From: HGM04593 sp045661205
GTDB lineage: Bacteria > Bacteroidota > Bacteroidia > Bacteroidales > Bacteroidaceae
Direction: 5' to 3'
Assembly: GCA_045661205.1 (NCBI GenBank)
Contig: JAZRFE010000008.1
Span: 10,093-74,092, forward strand
Length of the DNA: 64,000 nt
Made by a program: the position numbers and the translations under genes. The notes beneath the pieces are model-generated. The model was not told the origin of the DNA, made no database searches, and saw nothing but the letters and a program-made list of their open reading frames with translations. Of the stretch, positions 35,048 through 43,487 are shown piece after piece (the first letter of the stretch is position 1; the number at the start of each line of letters is the position of its first letter).

Positions 35048-38000
35048 ATGAGACTGCGAATAACCAACATACTTATACTGCTGTGCATCGCCTGTTGCGC
35101 GTGGGCACAATCGCCACTCGACACGCTTGCAATGCGTGCCATAATGGTGAATCAACTGTTCCCACAAGAGCGTGTGTACCTGCACTTTGACAACACTGCA
35201 TATTACCTGAGCGAGACTATGTGGTTCAAAGCGTATGTCACCAGCGGCATTGCCGACAATGAGAAGGCGATTAGCAAGGTGTTGTATGTGGAGTTGTGCG
35301 CGCCCGAGGGGTATGTGGTGGAGACGAAAAAGTACAAGCTCGACGAGAATGGCCGTTGCAACGGTGAGTTTGAGCTGAAGCCGTCGCTGCTATCGGGTTA
35401 TTACGAGGTGCGCGCATACACGCGTTACATGCTCAACTGGGGCGAGGAGGCTGTTTTCAGCCGAGTATTCCCTGTATACGACAAGGTAAACGCAGATAAT
35501 TATGAGTTCAAGAACATGCTCGACCGTAACCGCAGTTTCATGTATCGCGGCGAGTGGAAGACCAACGAACTGCCCGAGGCGGAATTGAAGTTCTACCCCG
35601 AGGGTGGACATTTGGTCGAGGGCATGGAGACGACAGTGGCATACGAGCTTAGGGGCTACGACGGCGTGCATGGCGAGGAGCAAGTTACTATCTACGGCGA
35701 CGACGAGGTGGTGGCAAGAAGTGTGCCGTTGGCTATGGGTATGGGTAGCTTTAAGATGTTACCGAAAAGCGGGGTGAAATATCGTGCCGAAGTGGAGATG
35801 ACGCGTCACAAGAATGGAAAGAAGAAAAAGTTTAAGTTTTCTTTGCCTAAGGTGGAGAAAGAGGGCGTGGCATTGACGGTGACACGCGACGAGAAGGATA
35901 TTAACATTGCTATCAGGAACAATATTCCGGCTACTGCCGACCTTGGCTGCGTGATTGTGAACAACGGTTATATGCAGTTGTACGAGGCGTTTACCTCTAA
36001 CGAAAAGGAGAAGGTGTTCAAGATGCCTATCGGCAGGCTTGCCGAGGGGGTGAACCGCGTGGTGCTTTTCAGCGACAGTGTGCCGCTGGCCGAGAGGCAG
36101 TTTTTTGTGATGCACGACTCTATTCTCACAGGGGATATTTCCACTGTGAAGTTGAAGGCGAAGGTGAATGGGCGCGACCCAAAGGATATTATTCTGCAAC
36201 CGCACGAAAAAATTACGCTCACTGTGGAGCGTGAGGATGGTAAGCCCATAGACCCCGAGGCGGAATTTTCGCTGTCGGTGAGTGACGTGGATTACAGGCA
36301 GAAGATGTCGTATGAGCATAATATATATACTCATGCGCTGCTCGGCTCGCAACTGAAGGGTTACATTGCCGATGCCGAGCGTTACTTCGACCCCGAGAAC
36401 ACCGAGCGCGAGAAGGAACTGGAGCTGTTGATGCTGACGCATGGCTGGACTTCGTACGACTGGAGCAAGCTGGCGCGAAGCCACATTGATGTGCGCCACC
36501 ATGCCGAGGAGGGAATAGAACTGAGTGGCGAAGTGTACACACGTGAGCCGAACACCCAATGGGGACAGTGGGGAAACTACCTGCTCTACCCTGCCAAGTA
36601 CGGAACGATGAACTTTAAGTTCATGTCCGAGAATCTAAAATATAAGTTCTACACCACACAATATGGCCGATTCAGAATAAAGACCGAAGATTTCTACGGC
36701 AACAGGATTGCCGAGCTTTCGGCTAGATACCTTCCTTACATGCCCAAGAACCTTAAAGGTATGCGTTTTATACTCGACCGCTATTTCTCGCCTGCATTCC
36801 GCTTCTATGATTATTGGGAGCGCACACCGGGAGAGGCCAAAACATACAAGGCCGGCACCGACACAACAATAACCCAACAGGGCAATCTGGAGTATCAGCT
36901 TGCCGAAGTGGACATTGTGGAGGACAAGAAAAAAGACAAGAGAAACAGGCCTCCACGCAGCGAAATAAGATTTAACTTCGTAGACGAGTGGGAGTATGCA
37001 CAAGATGTGACATTCTTTAACTTGAACCGCGACTTTGACACCACAAAAGTGGCAGTATCGCTCGACTTTGCAAACACCAACAACCTCGAAGCCGACAGAC
37101 AGCAAAATGTGATAGAGACACACAAAGATGGCGCAAAGCCTATCTACGAAAATTTCAACTACGACATTTTCAACTCTATATCAGACCTTGCAGGTGGTCC
37201 GGTTAAGAGTAACATAGCTCACACAACGGCTCTGTCCATAAGTTCGTCGCAAGTGCTAAAAAGCGTCTTTTGGCGATACAACTTCAACTGGGCCTACTGG
37301 GTGCAATCTATTGTTGTAAAGGGAGAATACAATAGCGACTCTATCCCCGAAAACGACTCGCTGTATGTAAAACATCGCCCCAAAGGTAACATTAAGCACA
37401 TGATGAGTTTCAAGGAGTTTACCATAAGAAGCGACGAAAAGTTGCGCAGCCAATTCACAAACGAGGCCATCAAGTGGTTCAACGACAGCATACCTCGCGG
37501 AGTAGATTCGCTGTTAACCGAGGGATTCCTCACACGCCACTATATTCCCACGAAGGATAACAAGATGATTGACGGATTTCCGGGAACACTTGTTTTCCAT
37601 CAAAGGATGAAAGGAACGAGTATAGTATTCATTAACGACCCGGAGAGAAGAGCAGCACATAACAACTACCCGAGACAAAAGCCCATGCCCGAATTTTCGG
37701 CAAGAGGCAAGCACAACCCCGAGCACCCCAACTACGTAGCATGCTTCATCCCCTACACCGAAAAGGAGAAGCAGGAGATGGAGATTCCCGACTTTTCACA
37801 ATCGGGGAAAGTGCGCTACACCATGATGCGTGGCTACACCGAGAGCAAGCAGTTCTATTCGCCCGACTACAGCCGCGAAAAGCCCGACAAGAACACAAAA
37901 GATTATCGTCGCACACTGCTGTGGAGCCCCACAAGCAAGAGCGACGGCAAGGGGAAAGTGGTGCTGACACTGTTCAACGGCACAAAGACCAAGTATCTGA

Positions 38001-39004
38001 ACATCGACGTTCAAGGTCGTGGCAAGAGCTGCATATATGGCAACGCAGCCAACATCACCACACGCGAGAGAACGGACAGTGCAGAAATGACAACAGCCAA
38101 CATGGAAATATGGAAAAAGTTGTCGAAGACGGAGTTACCCCCTGCAATAATCACCAAATGTAACAATACCACCCGCCAGGGACTCATATATTACTCGATG
38201 GGCGAGTACGAAAAGGCACTGAGATGTTTCCGCGATGCTGCGAAATACGGTTTTGCACCTGCGCTTGCCAATTTTGGTAAATGTTACTACGACGGCAAGG
38301 GCGTGAGCGAGAACAAGAGACTCGCCATGCGCTATTTCAAAATGGCTGCCGACAAGGGCAACAACCTTGCCGCACACCAGCTGGGAGATATCTACCACGA
38401 GGGTCTATTGGAGGAAAAGAACGACTCACTTGCCTACGAGTACTACAAGATAGGAGCCGAGAAGGGATACGCGGCATCGCAAAGAATGATGGGTATATTC
38501 CTCGAAGAGGGAATACATGTAGAGCCTGACTACCAAGAGGCACTGAAATGGTACAACCTTGCTGCCACACAGAACGACCCCGAGGCACTGTACAAAGTGG
38601 GTGCATACATTGTTCAACAAGACTCCATAAACAAGCTGAAGAAACGTCAGTTGCGCAAATCGCCAGCCATAAACTACATGCGCAAAGCGGCACGTCGCGG
38701 AAACAAAGAGGCGCAAAAGTTCATTGTAAAATGTTTTGCCGAGGGTAAATATCTGAAGAAGAGCCGCAAGAAGAGCTTCGAGTGGATGAGGTCTATTGCC
38801 TCGCTGGGCGACGAAGATGCAATGATGTACGTTGCCTATTGCTACGAGAAGGGCCGCGGAGTGCAACAGAACCACATGCATGCTTACAACATGTACAAGA
38901 AACTTGCCGAAAAGGGCAACGAATTTGCAATTCAGAAGGTGTATGAATTTGAGTTGTTCAGATTCTTCATGTACAACAGTCCCAAGCCACCGGGAATGAA
39001 ATAA
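35048..39004 (+). CDS. Exported macroglobulin (MG2)-like protein fused to Sel1 repeats
   Basis: A 1318-residue protein with signal peptide (MRLRITNILILLCIACCAWA, cleaved before QSP). Residues about 30-1000 match the large Bacteroidota surface family with an N-terminal MG2-type domain (QERVYLHFDNTAYYLSETMWF) and late segments FYSPDYSRE and RTLLWSPTSKSDGKGKVVL, which resemble macroglobulin-type folds. From about residue 1035 to 1300 it carries six or so Sel1-like repeats (ALANFGKCYYDGKGVSENKRL; AAHQLGDIYHEGLL; AEKGYAASQRMMGIFLEEG), each Ala/Gly-rich and about 36 residues. The usual members I know end before the Sel1 part, so this looks like a domain fusion. Probably periplasmic or surface exposed; function unknown. 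The gene is alone on its strand. Confidence 0.88.
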   Translation: MRLRITNILILLCIACCAWAQSPLDTLAMRAIMVNQLFPQERVYLHFDNTAYYLSETMWFKAYVTSGIADNEKAISKVLYVELCAPEGYVVETKKYKLDENGRCNGEFELKPSLLSGYYEVRAYTRYMLNWGEEAVFSRVFPVYDKVNADNYEFKNMLDRNRSFMYRGEWKTNELPEAELKFYPEGGHLVEGMETTVAYELRGYDGVHGEEQVTIYGDDEVVARSVPLAMGMGSFKMLPKSGVKYRAEVEMTRHKNGKKKKFKFSLPKVEKEGVALTVTRDEKDINIAIRNNIPATADLGCVIVNNGYMQLYEAFTSNEKEKVFKMPIGRLAEGVNRVVLFSDSVPLAERQFFVMHDSILTGDISTVKLKAKVNGRDPKDIILQPHEKITLTVEREDGKPIDPEAEFSLSVSDVDYRQKMSYEHNIYTHALLGSQLKGYIADAERYFDPENTEREKELELLMLTHGWTSYDWSKLARSHIDVRHHAEEGIELSGEVYTREPNTQWGQWGNYLLYPAKYGTMNFKFMSENLKYKFYTTQYGRFRIKTEDFYGNRIAELSARYLPYMPKNLKGMRFILDRYFSPAFRFYDYWERTPGEAKTYKAGTDTTITQQGNLEYQLAEVDIVEDKKKDKRNRPPRSEIRFNFVDEWEYAQDVTFFNLNRDFDTTKVAVSLDFANTNNLEADRQQNVIETHKDGAKPIYENFNYDIFNSISDLAGGPVKSNIAHTTALSISSSQVLKSVFWRYNFNWAYWVQSIVVKGEYNSDSIPENDSLYVKHRPKGNIKHMMSFKEFTIRSDEKLRSQFTNEAIKWFNDSIPRGVDSLLTEGFLTRHYIPTKDNKMIDGFPGTLVFHQRMKGTSIVFINDPERRAAHNNYPRQKPMPEFSARGKHNPEHPNYVACFIPYTEKEKQEMEIPDFSQSGKVRYTMMRGYTESKQFYSPDYSREKPDKNTKDYRRTLLWSPTSKSDGKGKVVLTLFNGTKTKYLNIDVQGRGKSCIYGNAANITTRERTDSAEMTTANMEIWKKLSKTELPPAIITKCNNTTRQGLIYYSMGEYEKALRCFRDAAKYGFAPALANFGKCYYDGKGVSENKRLAMRYFKMAADKGNNLAAHQLGDIYHEGLLEEKNDSLAYEYYKIGAEKGYAASQRMMGIFLEEGIHVEPDYQEALKWYNLAATQNDPEALYKVGAYIVQQDSINKLKKRQLRKSPAINYMRKAARRGNKEAQKFIVKCFAEGKYLKKSRKKSFEWMRSIASLGDEDAMMYVAYCYEKGRGVQQNHMHAYNMYKKLAEKGNEFAIQKVYEFELFRFFMYNSPKPPGMK

Positions 39005-39030
39005 GAGTAATGATGCCAAAAATTGATAGA

Positions 39031-39072
39031 GAAAAAGTTCCTACCCTTGACGGAGTGGGAACTTTTCGTTTT
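39031..39072. terminator. Intrinsic terminator between converging genes
   Basis: AAAAGTTCC (39033-39041) pairs with GGAACTTTT (39058-39066), flanked by A- and T-rich sequence. Confidence 0.85.
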
Positions 39073-39439
39073 ATGCCAAAAAGCAATATAAGTTTCGACC
39101 TATCCACCACAAAACCACAATAACAAAGTAAACCCAGATGTAGAGAGGTTTGTGTAGGAAAGAGTATAATTTAGGTTTGTTTGTTCTGTTAATCTCGGCG
39201 TAAATAAGCAGCACTACCAACGGCAACGAAAGCACTAACAAGGCATTATACCCGAAGGCCGAAGCAACATCAAGATGCAACAGAGAGTGAATAGCTCGTT
39301 GCGAGCCACAGCCGGGGCATTTCAGCCCTGTTACCACAAGGAAAGGACATTTAGGAAAAAAGTTATTGCTCAAGGGGTTGAACATATAATAGAACAACCC
39401 CAAGAGCAATAATATCAATGCTACACTTATCTTTTTCAC
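39071..39439 (-). CDS. DUF2752 family membrane protein
   Basis: A 122-residue protein with the DUF2752 signature CPGCGSQRAIHSLLHLD (about residues 37-53 from the GTG start) and three hydrophobic segments: N-terminal, middle and C-terminal. Function is unknown. I use the GTG at 39439, two bases after the stop of the upstream CD225 gene; the frame also contains an ATG at 39475 that would overlap that gene. Three membrane genes follow each other on this strand and are probably one transcription unit. The tight spacing suggests a functional link with the CD225 proteins. Confidence 0.8.
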   Translation of the reverse strand: MKKISVALILLLLGLFYYMFNPLSNNFFPKCPFLVVTGLKCPGCGSQRAIHSLLHLDVASAFGYNALLVLSLPLVVLLIYAEINRTNKPKLYSFLHKPLYIWVYFVIVVLWWIGRNLYCFLA

Positions 39440-39441
39440 GT

Positions 39442-39702
39442 TTATGCAAGAGACATAAGTGCTGCGAGACCGCAAACATATGCAAGGAAGTAGATAAGAA
39501 CGCTAGCTATACCGCAAATAAAGCCAATTATTGTCCATTTTTTCGCGTCAGCACTTGCAACCATAGCAGCGTCTACATTACCTGCTGCATAAAGTGAAGT
39601 TACGTTAGAAGCTTTAACAATACCAATAATACCGAAAGGCAAACAGCAGAAAAGTGTCACCAAGATAGACTCGGCCATCCATGTTTTAGGGCATACATTC
39701 AT
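39442..39702 (-). CDS. CD225/dispanin family membrane protein
   Basis: An 86-residue protein with the CD225 pattern: amphipathic start CPKTWMAESILVTLFCCLPFG, then IGIVKASNVTSLYAAGNVDAA (first membrane-associated helix and the conserved loop) and a second membrane helix near the C-terminus (GIASVLIYFLAYVCG). Unlike its neighbour it lacks the N-terminal GYF_2 domain. Bacterial CD225 proteins are small membrane proteins of unknown role; the animal relatives (IFITM) shape membrane curvature. It is 54% or so alike by eye to the CD225 half of the upstream gene, which suggests tandem duplication. Confidence 0.85.
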   Translation of the reverse strand: MNVCPKTWMAESILVTLFCCLPFGIIGIVKASNVTSLYAAGNVDAAMVASADAKKWTIIGFICGIASVLIYFLAYVCGLAALMSLA

Positions 39703-39755
39703 AGTTGTATTTTTTAAAATTAATAGTTTATTTTAATTCAATATTTATTTCAAAA

Positions 39756-40202
39756 TTATACACTTGCAACAGCAACCATCACCAACCCAACGGCCAGAGA
39801 CAATCCCCAAATTACAAGCATTGAGAAAAAGCCCCACAATGCCCATTTTTTTGCCTTTTCAGAATAATAGACTGCCAGCTCGTATCGGCCCGAGCGGTAC
39901 ATCGACTCTACATTGTTCGACTCCATTATTCCCATAATTCCAAAAGGCAGACAACAGAATATTGTAACCAAGAGCGACTCCAAAAACCAAGTTTTAGGCA
40001 TTGGCTGATTGGGAGTAACTTTGGGTTCAGGGGGAATTTTCGACAATATTTCAGTGAGTTCGGGAACATCCTTCGCTTTTTTCCAATCGGCAAATCCTTC
40101 GCTTCACACCAACACATCGGGAGTAAGAGGCTTTGAAGAGAGTTCTTCCAACTTATAAGGCCCCTCCTTCACATTATTTATATAAATGTAGTATTCCGGC
40201 AT
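39756..40202 (-). pseudogene. GYF_2 (DUF4339)-CD225 protein gene interrupted by in-frame TGA
   Basis: Reading from ATG 40202, the frame encodes a GYF_2 domain (PEYYIYINN...GPYKLEEL...LTPDVLV) and continues after one in-frame stop with SEGFADWKKAKDVPEL, a Pro-rich linker and a CD225 domain (LLVTIFCCLPFGIMG) ending at 39756. The stop is TGA at codon 33 (40106-40104), exactly where GYF_2 proteins have the conserved Trp of the LVW.EG motif, so a TGG-to-TGA change is the simplest explanation. The rest of the frame is intact. Downstream, a shorter product from a TTG at 40046 carrying only CD225 is possible. A -7 element, TATATTTG (40296-40289), lies upstream. Interpreted as a recent nonsense mutation or a sequencing error. 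Confidence 0.85.
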
Positions 40203-40440
40203 TTTTGTTCAAAAAATAAATTTATCATATTCTTACATCAACGACAAGAAGCGGAAACCGCCCACGCTCATTCGCAACCGAAGCGATGCAAATATAGATA
40301 GTTTTTTTTGATTATTTCACAAAAAACTGTTTTTTTCATAGATGCCACATTTAAAAGAGTTTTCGTATTTACTGCAATAGCGTCACTCCGTAAATAAAAC
40401 GTCATTATAAACAACAAAAAACAATCTTCGCAAAATTTCA

Positions 40441-40470
40441 TTGCGAATAAAAAAAATAGTCCTATCTTCG
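40441..40470 (+). promoter_or_regulatory. Promoter of the ZIP transporter gene
   Basis: TTG (40441-40443), 19-base spacer, TATCTTCG (40463-40470); start near 40477, ATG at 40501. The rest of 40203-40440 holds only the leader of the GYF_2-CD225 gene and AT-rich sequence. Confidence 0.6.
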
Positions 40471-40500
40471 CGTTTATAGAATTAAAGACAATTAACAAGA

Positions 40501-41274
40501 ATGGACACAAATATATTATTGGGATTTGCAATACCCTTTTTAGGTACATTGCTGGGAGCGGCAACGGTGTTTTTCTTTCGCAAGAACATATCGGACATCA
40601 CGCAAAAAGCGCTGTTGGGCTTTGCTTCGGGAGTGATGGTGGCAGCCTCGTTCTGGTCGCTGCTGATGCCTGCCATCGACTTGTCGGTGGAAAGCAATGA
40701 GTTCACCGAGATTCTGCCCGTACTTGTGGGATTCCTGTCGGGAATGGCATTTCTTTTCCTGCTCGACACATTTATTCCCCACCAGCATATTAACGAAACA
40801 CAGAGCGAAGGCCCCGGCTCGTCGCTGTCGCGCTCGTCGAAGCTATTGCTCGCTGTGACCTTGCACAACATTCCCGAGGGAATGGCTGTGGGAGTGGTGT
40901 TTGCCGGCATGCACACAGGCGAGACAAGCCTGACACTTGCAGCAGCCTTTGCGCTTGCCATAGGTATGGCTGTGCAGAATATTCCCGAGGGAGCGATAAT
41001 ATCGATGCCACTGCGCGCCGAGGGCACAGGGCGCGGAAAGACCTTTCTCTACGGCGCACTGTCGGGAGTGGTTGAGCCGATAGCCGCTATACTGACACTG
41101 CTGTTTCTGGAGTACACAGTGCCCGCAATGCCTTTCTTGTTATCGTTCTCGGCAGGTGCCATGCTGTATGTGGTGGTGGAGGAGCTTATCCCCGCGTCAC
41201 AACAAGGCAAACACAGCAATTTGGGAACCATAGGCTTTGCGCTGATGATGGTGCTCGATGTAATTTTGGGCTAA
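40501..41274 (+). CDS. ZIP family metal transporter
   Basis: A 257-residue membrane protein of the ZIP (ZupT-like) family, which brings zinc, iron or manganese into the cytoplasm. It has about eight membrane segments; the metal-binding helices carry HNIPEGMAVGVVFAG (about 122-136) and QNIPEGAIIS (about 160-169), the paired N-P-E-G signatures of the family, and a His-containing loop (FIPHQHINET) between segments three and four. The second motif has Gln-Asn in place of the usual His-Asn start. Regulation by the Fur-family protein at 22941 is possible but not shown. Confidence 0.93.
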   Translation: MDTNILLGFAIPFLGTLLGAATVFFFRKNISDITQKALLGFASGVMVAASFWSLLMPAIDLSVESNEFTEILPVLVGFLSGMAFLFLLDTFIPHQHINETQSEGPGSSLSRSSKLLLAVTLHNIPEGMAVGVVFAGMHTGETSLTLAAAFALAIGMAVQNIPEGAIISMPLRAEGTGRGKTFLYGALSGVVEPIAAILTLLFLEYTVPAMPFLLSFSAGAMLYVVVEELIPASQQGKHSNLGTIGFALMMVLDVILG

Positions 41275-41365
41275 CACTCACACCCGCTGTGAAAAATATT
41301 GAAACAAGGTTAATATTTTTCGCCCGTTTATTCGTATCTTCGCAATCGAACAAAAAACTACCAAT

Positions 41366-42190
41366 ATGAAAAGAAAACTCATTTTATCTTTAGCACTTGC
41401 TTTTTTAGCGTTATTCAACCTTAACGCTCAACGCATTGACACAGTAAAAATACATAGTAATGCTATGGATCGTGACATATACAACCTCATTGTCACTCCG
41501 GCGCAATACAACGATGCGTATGCAATGCCTGTTGTTTATCTTCTTCACGGACACGGTGACACTCACTTACAATGGGTTCATAAGACACAGCCCAGACTGC
41601 CTCAGCTGGCCAACCAATATGGCATTATACTTGTTTGCCCCAACGGAGAGCAATCGTGGTATTTCGACAGCTACAACAACCCCAAAAACAAATTCGAGAC
41701 CTATGTAAGCAAGGAGTTGGTTGAATATGTAGACAAACATTACAAAACCATCCGCAGCCCGCATGCAAGAGCCATCACAGGATTCAGCATGGGTGGACAT
41801 GGCGCACTTTGGTTGGCATTCCGTCATCAGGATGTATTTGGCGCATGCGGTAGCTTGAGTGGTGGCGTCGACTTCAGAGCATTCCCCAACAACTGGAACA
41901 TCAAGGAGCATCTGGGCGAGATGAAAGATAACAAGGAGCGCTGGAACAACAGCACAGCATTGAGCCAGATTGACAAAATCAAGCCCGGTTTGTCCATTGC
42001 TATCGACTGTGGCACCGAGGACTTCTTCTACGCTTGTAATGTAGCATTGCACGAGGCGTTGTTAGAGAAGAAAATTCCCCACGACTATACAATCCGCCCC
42101 GGAGGACACAACCATTCTTATTGGGGGAATGCAATTTTATATCAGCTCATTTTCTTCACAGAGCATTTCAAACGCAACATAAGCCGCTAA
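41366..42190 (+). CDS. Secreted esterase of the esterase D/acetyl-xylan-esterase-like family
   Basis: A 274-residue alpha/beta hydrolase with signal peptide (MKRKLILSLALAFLALFNLNA, cleaved before QRI). The nucleophile Ser141 is in GFSMGGHG; the catalytic Asp is probably in the DCGTEDFF segment and the His in GGHNHSYWG. The fold resembles feruloyl/acetyl esterases and S-formylglutathione hydrolase relatives; an exported enzyme in this phylum often removes ester groups from plant or host glycans, but the substrate is not established. A TATCTTCG element at 41335-41342 probably starts its transcript. Confidence 0.88.
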   Translation: MKRKLILSLALAFLALFNLNAQRIDTVKIHSNAMDRDIYNLIVTPAQYNDAYAMPVVYLLHGHGDTHLQWVHKTQPRLPQLANQYGIILVCPNGEQSWYFDSYNNPKNKFETYVSKELVEYVDKHYKTIRSPHARAITGFSMGGHGALWLAFRHQDVFGACGSLSGGVDFRAFPNNWNIKEHLGEMKDNKERWNNSTALSQIDKIKPGLSIAIDCGTEDFFYACNVALHEALLEKKIPHDYTIRPGGHNHSYWGNAILYQLIFFTEHFKRNISR

Positions 42191-42237
42191 TAATAAAACC
42201 CGCTCGCGACAAAGGGTTATTATCGTAAAAGACAAAG

Positions 42238-42282
42238 CCCATCCTCTGGTATTCAAAATATTACCTCGAGGATGGGTTTTCT
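42238..42282 (+). terminator. Terminator after the esterase gene
   Basis: CCCATCCTC (42238-42246) pairs with GAGGATGGG (42268-42276), followed by TTTTCTTT. The 42191-42492 gap otherwise holds the nuo promoter and leader. Confidence 0.85.
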
Positions 42283-42351
42283 TTATCCGAACCGACGCAA
42301 TAATTTAATTTTTTTATACAACTTTTTTAAAAGATATTCAACTCTATTTAT

Positions 42352-42359
42352 TAACTTTG
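42352..42359 (+). promoter_or_regulatory. -7 element of the nuo operon
   Basis: TAACTTTG followed by C; a poor -33 (T-rich at 42323-42328) lies upstream. Start near 42366 gives a leader of about 127 bases, with a small GGCAAA/TTTGCC hairpin at 42431-42446. Confidence 0.5.
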
Positions 42360-42492
42360 CTGTGGCGAATAATTCAAATGTCTACACGCCCGACCCTACC
42401 GCCAAGATTAACGATTCGGCCGCCCGTGCCGGCAAAATTCTTTGCCACAACCAACTATCCTACATAAGTGCGGGAAAAACAAACAGACAATT

Positions 42493-42846
42493 ATGAGTTA
42501 TTACGTACTTCTATTCACAATGATTGTAGCATCGTTCCTTTTTGTGGGAGTGACGATGTTGCTCGCGCGACTTATCTCGCCGCGCTCTTTCAACAGACAT
42601 AAAAGCGAAGCATACGAATGTGGTATCCCCACACAGGGAAAGACATGGGTGCAGTTCAAGGTTGGTTACTATCTGTTTGCCATCCTTTTTTTGATGTTCG
42701 ACATCGAGACGGTATTCTTGTTCCCCTGGGCCTCTATCGTGCAGGAGATGGGGGCGGATGCACTGTTTGGAATATCATTTTTCCTATTTATTTTGATATT
42801 GGGATTGGCCTACGCATGGCGCAAAAAAGCACTTGAATGGAAATGA
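42493..42846 (+). CDS. nuoA: NADH-quinone oxidoreductase subunit A
   Basis: A 117-residue membrane subunit of complex I with three membrane helices and the conserved segment KSEAYECGIPTQG and FLMFDIETVFLFPWA (parts quoted). It is the first gene of the nuo operon. I start at ATG 42493 (MSYYVLL); the preceding 17 codons are not conserved in NuoA. It overlaps nuoB by four bases (ATGA). Confidence 0.94.
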   Translation: MSYYVLLFTMIVASFLFVGVTMLLARLISPRSFNRHKSEAYECGIPTQGKTWVQFKVGYYLFAILFLMFDIETVFLFPWASIVQEMGADALFGISFFLFILILGLAYAWRKKALEWK

Positions 42847-43487
42847 AAAAACCGGTAATAAAATCAATCCCTTACGAGGAGTTCAAGGATAACGAGACGC
42901 TGGAGGCGTTGATAAAAGAGCTGAACAAGGAGCGCACAAATGTTGTTGTGGGCGCGCTTGACGACCTTATAAACTGGGGGCGTAGCAACTCGCTGTGGTC
43001 GCTGACATTCGCAACAAGCTGTTGCGGCATAGAATTTATGTCGGTAGGTGCTGCGCGTTACGACTTTGCCCGCTTCGGGTTCGAGGTTACGCGTAACTCG
43101 CCCCGTCAGGCCGATCTTATAATGGTGGCGGGAACAATCACTCACAAGATGGCACCGGTGCTGAAGCGTCTATACGACCAGATGGCCGACCCCAAATATG
43201 TGATTGCTGTGGGTGGTTGCGCCATAAGTGGCGGCCCGTTCAAGGGGTCGTATCACGTACTTAACGGCGTGGACAAGATTATTCCTGTGGATGTGTACAT
43301 TCCCGGTTGTCCGCCGCGTCCCGAGGCTATACTGTACGGTATGATGCAGTTGCAACGCAAAGTAAAGGTGGAGAAATTCTTCGGCGGCGTCAATCGCAAA
43401 CAGGGAAAAGAGGAGCAGAGCGAAAGCCCGATGATTATAACCAACGTTCCGCAAGAGACAACAACCCCTAAAGAGAAAGAGCAATGA
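42843..43487 (+). CDS. nuoB: NADH-quinone oxidoreductase subunit B
   Basis: About 214 residues; this subunit holds the terminal [4Fe-4S] cluster N2 that passes electrons to quinone. The cluster ligands are visible in TSCCGIEF (two adjacent Cys), in GGCAISGGPF and in PGCPPRPEA. The first ATG at 42837 is two codons longer; the ATG at 42843 makes the usual four-base overlap with nuoA. The C-terminal tail beyond about residue 180 is Lys/Glu/Thr-rich and longer than in Escherichia coli. Confidence 0.96.
   Translation: MKKPVIKSIPYEEFKDNETLEALIKELNKERTNVVVGALDDLINWGRSNSLWSLTFATSCCGIEFMSVGAARYDFARFGFEVTRNSPRQADLIMVAGTITHKMAPVLKRLYDQMADPKYVIAVGGCAISGGPFKGSYHVLNGVDKIIPVDVYIPGCPPRPEAILYGMMQLQRKVKVEKFFGGVNRKQGKEEQSESPMIITNVPQETTTPKEKEQ

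Noticed and set aside
40104..40106. Genome-wide UGA-to-Trp recoding to explain the TGA in the GYF_2 gene
   Set aside because: nuoA and nuoB end with TGA at four-base overlaps with the next gene, so TGA is a working stop in this genome.
40268..40564. 98-codon open frame on the minus strand overlapping the ZIP promoter
   Set aside because: It covers the promoters of two genes and has no family resemblance.
42272..42492. Open frame between the esterase terminator and nuoA
   Set aside because: It begins within the terminator hairpin and crosses the -7 element of nuo; no domain or codon bias is seen. It is read as leader sequence.
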